This document shows positions 1 through 4,033 of a stretch of 16,980 nucleotides of DNA, in pieces. Source of the DNA: CAZFMJ01 sp964520045 (GTDB taxonomy: Bacteria > Elusimicrobiota > Elusimicrobia > Elusimicrobiales > CAZFMJ01); contig CAZFMJ010000065.1 in assembly GCA_964520045.1 (NCBI GenBank), positions 1 through 16,980 on the forward strand, in the 5' to 3' direction. The position numbers and the translations under genes were made by a program. The notes under the pieces are model-generated. The model searched no databases. It worked only from the letters and a program-made list of their open reading frames with translations, and was not told the origin of the DNA. Numbering within the stretch: the stretch's first letter is position 1; each line of letters opens with the position of its first letter.

Positions 1-70
1 GCGGGCGATGGGAATCGAACCCACGTCTCAACCTTGGCAAGGTCGTGTTCTACCATTGAACCACGCCCGC
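1..70 (-). tRNA. tRNA-Gly (anticodon GCC), discriminator base cut by window edge
   Basis: On the minus strand the sequence folds as a complete cloverleaf body. The acceptor strands GCGGGCG (64-70) and CGCCCGC (1-7) pair perfectly, there is a GGTTCGATTCC-type T arm, and the anticodon loop TTGCCAA gives anticodon GCC (complement of 36-38), which reads glycine codons. The discriminator and anything encoding CCA would lie left of base 1, so the 3' tail cannot be judged. The gene is divergent from the arginine decarboxylase gene. Confidence 0.95.
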
Positions 71-98
71 TCAAACCACACTTTTCAACTGCCTCTTT

Positions 99-113
99 AT
101 TATACCTATTATA
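99..113 (-). promoter_or_regulatory. Candidate -10 boxes for tRNA-Gly
   Basis: Read on the minus strand, two perfect TATAAT boxes lie at 108-113 and 99-104. The nearer one ends 28 nt before the first tRNA base, which suits a tRNA promoter with a short leader. No convincing TTGACA-like -35 box is visible at 16-18 nt spacing, so this rests on the -10 match in an A/T-rich gap. Confidence 0.35.
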
Positions 114-131
114 TCAAACTGCGAAAAATAT

Positions 132-148
132 TATAATATCTTTATACT
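132..148 (+). promoter_or_regulatory. -10 box directly upstream of the arginine decarboxylase start
   Basis: A perfect TATAAT at 132-137 lies 11 nt before the ATG at 149. A transcript starting 6-8 nt after the box would carry a leader of only about 4-5 nt, and no Shine-Dalgarno motif is present. The -35 position (about 108-114) shows only a weak ATTATA/TTATAT match. This supports a nearly leaderless mRNA. Confidence 0.45.
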
Positions 149-700
149 ATGTCAGAACCTTTTGTTCCGCGAGAAGTTTTTCTTACCAAAGGCATCGGGC
201 GCCATCCTGAAAAGCTCACAAGCTTTGAGGAAGCGCTCCGAGACGCCCAGATAGCCCGTTTTAATCTGGTGCATGTCTCCAGCATTTTCCCCCCCTACTG
301 CAAAGTGCTCCCAAGATCCAAGGGGCTGGAAAAACTCAGAAGCGGCCAGATACTCTACTGCGTAATGAGCAGAAACGCCGTGGACGAAAATCACAGGCTT
401 ATCGCCTCGTCCGTTGGTCTTGCGATTCCCAAAAATCACGCCCAGTACGGCTACATCTCCGAGCACCACAGCTTTGGAGAAACCGACGAGCAGACGGGGG
501 AATACGCGGAGGACCTGGCGGCGCTGATGCTGTCTACGATTCAGGGAATAGAATTCGACAGCGAAGCGACCTGGGATCAAAAAGAAGAGATCTGGAAAAT
601 GAGCGGCAAAATCGTCAAAACAACCAATGTCACGCAGTCCGCGATAGGCACCGCCAAAGAATGGACGACGGTGGTGGCAGCCGCTGTTTTTGTAAGGTGA
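149..700 (+). CDS. pdaD: Pyruvoyl-dependent arginine decarboxylase
   Basis: This 183-residue protein decarboxylates arginine to agmatine, the first step of putrescine synthesis through agmatine. Enzymes of this family are made as proenzymes that cut themselves between two serines; the new N-terminal serine becomes the pyruvoyl cofactor. The expected site is visible as VSSIFPP, with Ser44-Ser45, and the conserved SEHHSFGE stretch (104-111) carries the acidic residue expected in the active site. Length matches the family (about 160-195 residues). The ATG at 149 is the only sensible start; it lacks a ribosome binding site and sits just after a -10 box. The stop codon overlaps the likely GTG start of the agmatinase gene by 4 bp, so both genes form an operon and consecutive pathway steps. 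The family is common in archaea and scattered in bacteria such as chlamydiae, where it can also serve acid resistance. Identification is firm; the physiological role is inferred. Confidence 0.93.
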   Translation: MSEPFVPREVFLTKGIGRHPEKLTSFEEALRDAQIARFNLVHVSSIFPPYCKVLPRSKGLEKLRSGQILYCVMSRNAVDENHRLIASSVGLAIPKNHAQYGYISEHHSFGETDEQTGEYAEDLAALMLSTIQGIEFDSEATWDQKEEIWKMSGKIVKTTNVTQSAIGTAKEWTTVVAAAVFVR

Positions 701-1593
701 CCGCCGAAGTAAACACGAAAGAATTCATGGGTCTGCGTTCCCGCAGAAGCCTTCCGCATTTATGCCGTTTTTTTGCGGTTCCCATCCCCTACGAAAAAAG
801 CACTTCTTACGGACGGGGAACGGGAGGCGGGCCGGCGGCCGTCATTAAAGCATCCGGCCAGCTTGAGCTGTGGGATGAAGAAATAAAAGCCGAAACCTGG
901 AAGCTGGGAATATGCACGCTCGCGCCTTTTAAGACAAAGAATATCAGCGAAGAGGTTTTTTTCCGGAAACTGGAGCAGGAAGCGGCGCGCCTCAGCCTCG
1001 CCGGAGGAGCTGTCCCGTTTTTTATAGGCGGGGAACACAGCATTACGCAGGCCCTCGTTCCGCCGTTCATCAAAAAATATCCAAAACTCTCCGTGCTGCA
1101 TTTTGACGCTCACGCGGATCTGCGCCCGTCTTACGAAGAACGCGTGCGAAGCCATGCCTGCGCACTTTTTCCGGTTTCGCAAAAATGCCGGGTGGTGCAG
1201 ATAGGCATACGCAGCGTGGCACCCGAAGAAAAACGCTATATAAATTCGGGGAACGTCAAAACCTTCTTCATGCATGACAACCGCAACATAAAACAATTGA
1301 TCCGCAAAACGCTGGCTGCTTTGTCCGACACGGTTTATCTTACGATAGACGCCGACGGTTTCGATCCCTCGGTGATTCCGGGAACCGGCACGCCGCAGCC
1401 CGGAGGGTTCGGCTGGCATGAGGCCCTGGATATTTTTTCGGCGGTCTGCCGGAATAAAAAAGTGGTGGGCGCGGACGTGGTTGAGATCAGCCCGATGAAA
1501 GGTTCGTCGGTATCGGAATTTGCGGCGGCAAAACTGATATACCGCCTGATGGGATATATTGCTAAAACGAGGCGATTAAGAGCAGGTGTATAG
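697..1593 (+). CDS. speB: Agmatinase (agmatine ureohydrolase)
   Basis: This is a member of the arginase/agmatinase (ureohydrolase) family, predicted to hydrolyse agmatine to putrescine and urea with two Mn ions. With the GTG at 697 as residue 1 (298 residues) the metal ligands are all present: His114 in GGEHSIT, Asp137/His139/Asp141 in HFDAHAD, and Asp218/Asp220 in TIDADGFDPS. The start was chosen because the N-terminal EFMGL...VPIPYEKSTSYG stretch matches the usual agmatinase N-terminus, so the internal ATG at 727 would be too short. The GTG also overlaps the upstream TGA in a typical 4-bp translational coupling; the ATG at 661 would need a 40-bp overlap. Placement directly behind an arginine decarboxylase favours agmatinase over arginase, formiminoglutamase or guanidinobutyrase. 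Its 3' end overlaps a convergent gene by 32 bp. Confidence 0.9.
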   Translation: MTAEVNTKEFMGLRSRRSLPHLCRFFAVPIPYEKSTSYGRGTGGGPAAVIKASGQLELWDEEIKAETWKLGICTLAPFKTKNISEEVFFRKLEQEAARLSLAGGAVPFFIGGEHSITQALVPPFIKKYPKLSVLHFDAHADLRPSYEERVRSHACALFPVSQKCRVVQIGIRSVAPEEKRYINSGNVKTFFMHDNRNIKQLIRKTLAALSDTVYLTIDADGFDPSVIPGTGTPQPGGFGWHEALDIFSAVCRNKKVVGADVVEISPMKGSSVSEFAAAKLIYRLMGYIAKTRRLRAGV

Positions 1594-2269
1594 TTACCGG
1601 CTGTATGCGTCTTTCACCGAGTAGAGAAAGTTTGGTTTTGCTTCTATAGGCGATTTTCAGCCCGACGCCGAAATACTTTGAGAAAAAGCGGTTGACTTCG
1701 CCCCCGGCCGTCCAGCCGGACAAATGAACGCTTGCCGAAGGAATTCTTTCCCCCTCTAATTTCATTCTGGCGAAAATTTCTTCCCTCCCAAGAGAAAACA
1801 AGAGTTGCGAATTCCACGGCAGATCAAATGCCGCGCCGGCCTCGGCCGCAATGGGCGCGAAAACCTGAAGGGATACTCCGCGCCCCGCTCCGGCAGACCC
1901 CGGAAGAAAAGACCCCGAGCCCTGCGCAAAAACCCTGTTTGTAAAAAAATATCTTACGCCTGTACCAATAAGCAGAAACTCCGCCGTTTTGCATTCCGCG
2001 CAGGCAGGACCGTTTTGAAAAGAGACTTTCTTAGGCGACGCGGAGAAATAAAACTCTATTCTCTCACCTTGGTTTTTTGCGGTAAAAGACTGAAAATTAT
2101 CCTTCCCGCTGAAATCGGAGCGGCCGGCTGACGCCGCGGATATCGGACCCGTTGAAGGACTACCGGCAGACTCCGCATAAACCGGCCCTGAAATGTTCAG
2201 CTGACAGACCGCCAGCACCGGCCAGACGATAAACGATGCCGCGAATCCGCGTGGTATTTTTATCCGCAT
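1562..2269 (-). CDS. Probable outer-membrane beta-barrel protein (unknown function)
   Basis: The 235-residue product begins with a signal peptide: a basic MRIKIPR end, a hydrophobic stretch of about 20 residues, and a likely signal peptidase I site after VYA (residue 32). A Ser/Ala/Gly-rich linker follows to about residue 55. The remainder shows alternating polar and hydrophobic strands (for example 131-147, 155-170, 196-210, 223-235) and ends in Phe, as many outer-membrane barrels do. A CAEC pair at 90-93 is unusual for a barrel. I do not recognise a named family; small OmpA/OmpW-like or porin-like barrels are the nearest type. The last 32 bp overlap the convergent agmatinase gene, so the last eleven or so codons of each gene lie opposite the other. 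No clear ribosome binding site precedes the ATG. Confidence 0.72.
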   Translation of the reverse strand: MRIKIPRGFAASFIVWPVLAVCQLNISGPVYAESAGSPSTGPISAASAGRSDFSGKDNFQSFTAKNQGERIEFYFSASPKKVSFQNGPACAECKTAEFLLIGTGVRYFFTNRVFAQGSGSFLPGSAGAGRGVSLQVFAPIAAEAGAAFDLPWNSQLLFSLGREEIFARMKLEGERIPSASVHLSGWTAGGEVNRFFSKYFGVGLKIAYRSKTKLSLLGERRIQPVTIHLLLIASF

Positions 2270-2270
2270 T

Positions 2271-2298
2271 TTTAAGACGGTCGTTATTCTTGTATAAT
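2271..2298 (+). promoter_or_regulatory. Candidate promoter for tRNA-Ser
   Basis: A perfect TATAAT at 2293-2298 is preceded, after a 16-nt spacer, by TTTAAG (2271-2276), a modest -35 match. The first downstream gene on this strand is tRNA-Ser at 2371, giving a leader of about 65 nt. The same TTGTATAATT string occurs in front of the double ATP-grasp gene. Confidence 0.45.
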
Positions 2299-2370
2299 TA
2301 TGAGTGCGCCCTCATATTATGCAAAATCAACGGCATAAACAAAAGGGTGGTAAAAATCAAAAGGCAAACT

Positions 2371-2457
2371 GGAGAGGTGGCCGAGCGGCTGAAGGCGCAG
2401 ACCTGGAAAGTCTGTAGACTCTAACGGGTCTCGAGGGTTCGAATCCCTCCCTCTCCG
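2371..2457 (+). tRNA. tRNA-Ser (anticodon GGA)
   Basis: An 87-nt class II tRNA. The acceptor GGAGAGG (2371-2377) pairs with CCTCTCC (2450-2456) and the discriminator is G2457. The anticodon stem CAGAC/GTCTG encloses CTGGAAA, giving anticodon GGA at 2405-2407. A long variable arm and a GGTTCGAATCC T arm are present. CCA is not encoded. The 3' end is part of a 14-bp inverted repeat described separately. Confidence 0.96.
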
Positions 2458-2482
2458 TTTTTCGCGTTGCGAAAAACGGAGA
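2452..2482. repeat. Perfect 14-bp inverted repeat fused to the tRNA-Ser 3' end
   Basis: TCTCCGTTTTTCGC (2452-2465) is followed by a GTT loop and its exact reverse complement (2469-2482). The left arm includes the last six bases of the tRNA, so in the precursor RNA the 3' acceptor strand could pair with the trailer instead of the 5' acceptor strand. No U-run follows the hairpin, so it is not a standard rho-independent terminator, although T5 lies inside the left arm. Confidence 0.8.
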
Positions 2483-2488
2483 AGTCTC

Positions 2489-2524
2489 GCCCGCCAAAAC
2501 AATAAAGTTATTTTGGCGAGGCGG
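2489..2524. repeat. Imperfect hairpin and nearby 12-bp palindrome upstream of the Cys-repeat gene
   Basis: GCCCGCCAAAA (2489-2499) pairs with TTTTGGCG-A-GGC (2511-2522), with one bulged A and an 11-nt A/T-rich loop. Thirty bases further on, GGCGGATCCGCC (2554-2565) is a perfect 12-bp palindrome. Together with the preceding tRNA-linked hairpin, the 129-bp gap consists mostly of self-complementary DNA. Function unknown; these look like dispersed intergenic palindromes. Confidence 0.6.
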
Positions 2525-2586
2525 ACTCTCAAAATTTCTCTCAAAAACAAACTGGCGGATCCGCCGGAAAAGAGGTTAATTTCATT

Positions 2587-3342
2587 ATGAAAAAATTACT
2601 ATTCATTTTAATCGTTCCCGTTATTGCCGGACCTGCTTACTGCCGAATTTCGCCGATAGACCAATTAAAGGCCGGCGGCATCGATATCGGACATGCGGCG
2701 TCCCGGCAGCATGATTTAAATTTGCCGGAACCGGCGGCCGCAGCTTCTCTTCCGGCTCTTTTTATTCAAGATAATCAATCCCAATCCGAAAATAACGGCA
2801 GGCAGGAAGCCGCGGCCGCGTGCGAAAAAGCTTCGTTCCAATCCGACCGGCGGGAATGCCTGGCGATCGTAGCCAAATCCCGTCATTTTGACATCAATGC
2901 GGCAAACCTGTGCGGGGAACTAGATTTTTCAGGAGAAATAAAAAACTGCGTCGCGGCGATAGCGGACAAAACTTATTTATGGGTGGAAATACGGGAATGC
3001 TCAAAAAGCTCAATTGACAGCACGGTCGTCAACTGCCTGCAGAAAAAAGGCCTGCCTTATGCCGATAACACGCACGGCCGGGAAGAAGCGTATTCCGCGT
3101 GCGAAAAAGCGTTGTTCCCACCCGACCGGCAGGAATGCATCGCAATCGTTTCCAAGTCGCATTATTTTGACATCAATGCAGCGGGACTGTGTAAAGAGCG
3201 TGATTTTTCGGGACAGATAAAAAACTGCGTCGCGGCGATAGCAAATAAAACCTATTTATGGACGGAAATACGGGAGTGCTCAAAAAGTTCGATCGACAGC
3301 ATGGTCGTCAACTGCCTGCAGAAAAGCGGTCTGCCTTTATAA
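2587..3342 (+). CDS. Exported protein with two 93-residue six-cysteine repeats (unknown function)
   Basis: The 251-residue product starts with a clear signal peptide (MKKLLFILIVPVIAGPAYC), then an Ala/Gln/Asn-rich linker to about residue 72, then two near-identical units (about 72-157 and 165-250). Cysteines fall at 79, 91, 109, 121, 138, 150 and again exactly 93 residues later at 172, 184, 202, 214, 231, 243. Inside each unit the spacing is C-x11-C three times, so each unit is itself three shorter motifs of the form C-x4-[FI]-x6-C. Paired cysteines on a secreted protein suggest disulfide-stapled helical hairpins in the periplasm or outside the cell. The ATG at 2587 follows AGAGG (2571-2575), an acceptable ribosome binding site. 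The exonuclease gene starts 10 bp after its stop, so they may be cotranscribed. I recognise no named family and assign no function. Confidence 0.85.
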   Translation: MKKLLFILIVPVIAGPAYCRISPIDQLKAGGIDIGHAASRQHDLNLPEPAAAASLPALFIQDNQSQSENNGRQEAAAACEKASFQSDRRECLAIVAKSRHFDINAANLCGELDFSGEIKNCVAAIADKTYLWVEIRECSKSSIDSTVVNCLQKKGLPYADNTHGREEAYSACEKALFPPDRQECIAIVSKSHYFDINAAGLCKERDFSGQIKNCVAAIANKTYLWTEIRECSKSSIDSMVVNCLQKSGLPL

Positions 3343-3352
3343 CTCTTAAATT

Positions 3353-3889
3353 ATGACCGTCTTTACCGCGATAGATTTTGAGACAGCCGATTACGGAAGA
3401 GACAGCGCCTGCGCCCTGGCGCTCGTGCGCGCCGAAAATTATAAAATCACTAAACGCGACTATTTTTTGATCAAACCGCCGAGAAGATCCTTTGTTTTTA
3501 CGGATCTGCACGGAATAAGCTGGTCCGACGTCTGCCGAAAACCCACCTTCGGGCAATTATGGCCCGAAATTGAAACCAGTCTGGCGGGATCGGATTTTAT
3601 CGCCGCGCACAATGCGAGTTTTGATGAGAATGTGCTGAGGGAATGCTGTGTTATCGCCGGCTATGAATACCGCAATTATTCCTTTGTGTGCACGGTCAAA
3701 CTGGCAAGGGACACGTGGGGATTAAAACCCGCGAATTTACCCGCGGTATGCAGACATCTCGGGCTTGAGCTGAACCACCACGACGCGCTTTCGGACGCAG
3801 AAGCCTGCGCCCGCATCGTAATCGCCGCGCATCTCTCCAAAAACCAAGGCCGGGCCAAAGACCGCAGATATTCCGGGCTAAGCAAATAA
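3353..3889 (+). CDS. DnaQ-like 3'-5' exonuclease (DEDDh family)
   Basis: This 178-residue protein has the full DEDDh exonuclease active site: Asp8 and Glu10 in IDFET (Exo I), Asp91 in AHNASFDENVL (Exo II), and His143 and Asp148 in HHDALSDAE (Exo III). These acidic residues bind two metal ions that cut DNA or RNA from the 3' end. The protein contains only the nuclease domain plus a short basic tail (about 163-178). It lacks polymerase, BRCT or GIY-YIG domains, and is therefore a stand-alone DnaQ-like nuclease for repair or RNA turnover, or a distant proofreading epsilon subunit. The HGISW...DV sequence (53-60) is typical of epsilon-type members. The start codon has no evident ribosome binding site and lies 10 bp behind the preceding gene. 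The gene converges on tRNA-Cys, 4 bp beyond its stop. Confidence 0.9.
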   Translation: MTVFTAIDFETADYGRDSACALALVRAENYKITKRDYFLIKPPRRSFVFTDLHGISWSDVCRKPTFGQLWPEIETSLAGSDFIAAHNASFDENVLRECCVIAGYEYRNYSFVCTVKLARDTWGLKPANLPAVCRHLGLELNHHDALSDAEACARIVIAAHLSKNQGRAKDRRYSGLSK

Positions 3890-3893
3890 AAAA

Positions 3894-3965
3894 AGGCGCG
3901 GGAGGGAATCGAACCCTCGCATGGCAGTTTTGCAGACTGCCGCCTTTCCACTTGGCAACCGCGCC
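3894..3965 (-). tRNA. tRNA-Cys (anticodon GCA)
   Basis: On the minus strand GGCGCGG (3959-3965) pairs with CCGCGCC (3895-3901), with U73 as discriminator, as expected for cysteine tRNAs. The anticodon loop CTGCAAA gives GCA (complement of 3931-3933), and a GGTTCGATTCC T arm is present. CCA is not encoded. It lies tail-to-tail with the exonuclease gene. Confidence 0.96.
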
Positions 3966-3977
3966 GTTCAAACTTCA

Positions 3978-4006
3978 TATATATTTTACCAAACCCCGGC
4001 CGTCAT
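3978..4006 (-). promoter_or_regulatory. Candidate promoter for tRNA-Cys
   Basis: On the minus strand ATGACG (4001-4006) and TATATA (3978-3983) are separated by exactly 17 nt, and the -10 box ends 12 nt before the first tRNA base. The -35 box falls within the stem of the plus-strand terminator hairpin, so the two signals share bases. Confidence 0.45.
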
Positions 4007-4020
4007 AGCACGGCTTTTTT
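3999..4020 (+). terminator. Rho-independent terminator
   Basis: GCCGT (3999-4003) and ACGGC (4010-4014) form a 5-bp G/C-rich stem around a CATAGC loop, followed at once by six T (4015-4020). It is the only such signal downstream of the Cys-repeat/exonuclease genes on this strand; transcripts reaching it would run antisense through tRNA-Cys. The T-run abuts the TATAAT of the next promoter, isolating the double ATP-grasp gene. Confidence 0.6.
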
Positions 4021-4021
4021 G

Positions 4022-4033
4022 TATAATTTATTA
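4022..4033 (+). promoter_or_regulatory. -10 box giving a leaderless mRNA for the double ATP-grasp gene
   Basis: Perfect TATAAT at 4022-4027 lies only 6 nt before the ATG at 4034, the normal distance from a -10 box to a transcription start. Transcription would begin at or beside the A of the start codon, and no Shine-Dalgarno motif fits. The -35 region (about 3999-4005) falls in the terminator hairpin and matches poorly. Confidence 0.6.

Noticed and set aside
661..696. ATG at 661 as the agmatinase start
   Set aside because: It would overlap the arginine decarboxylase by 40 bp and add a Gly/Cys-rich stretch unlike any agmatinase. The GTG at 697 fits the family N-terminus and a 4-bp overlap.
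760..1419. Long antisense open frame opposite agmatinase, and similar frames opposite lepA, ptsI and the ATP-grasp gene
   Set aside because: They are shadows of well-identified genes on the other strand, with no protein-family features.
2300..2338. 12-codon open frame (ATG at 2300) between the outer-membrane-like gene and tRNA-Ser
   Set aside because: Its ATG begins 2 bp after a -10 box, so it would lie upstream of the transcription start.
4019..4033. TTG at 4019 as start of the double ATP-grasp protein
   Set aside because: The TATAAT box lies inside this extension, so a transcript from that promoter could not include it. The ATG at 4034 fits.
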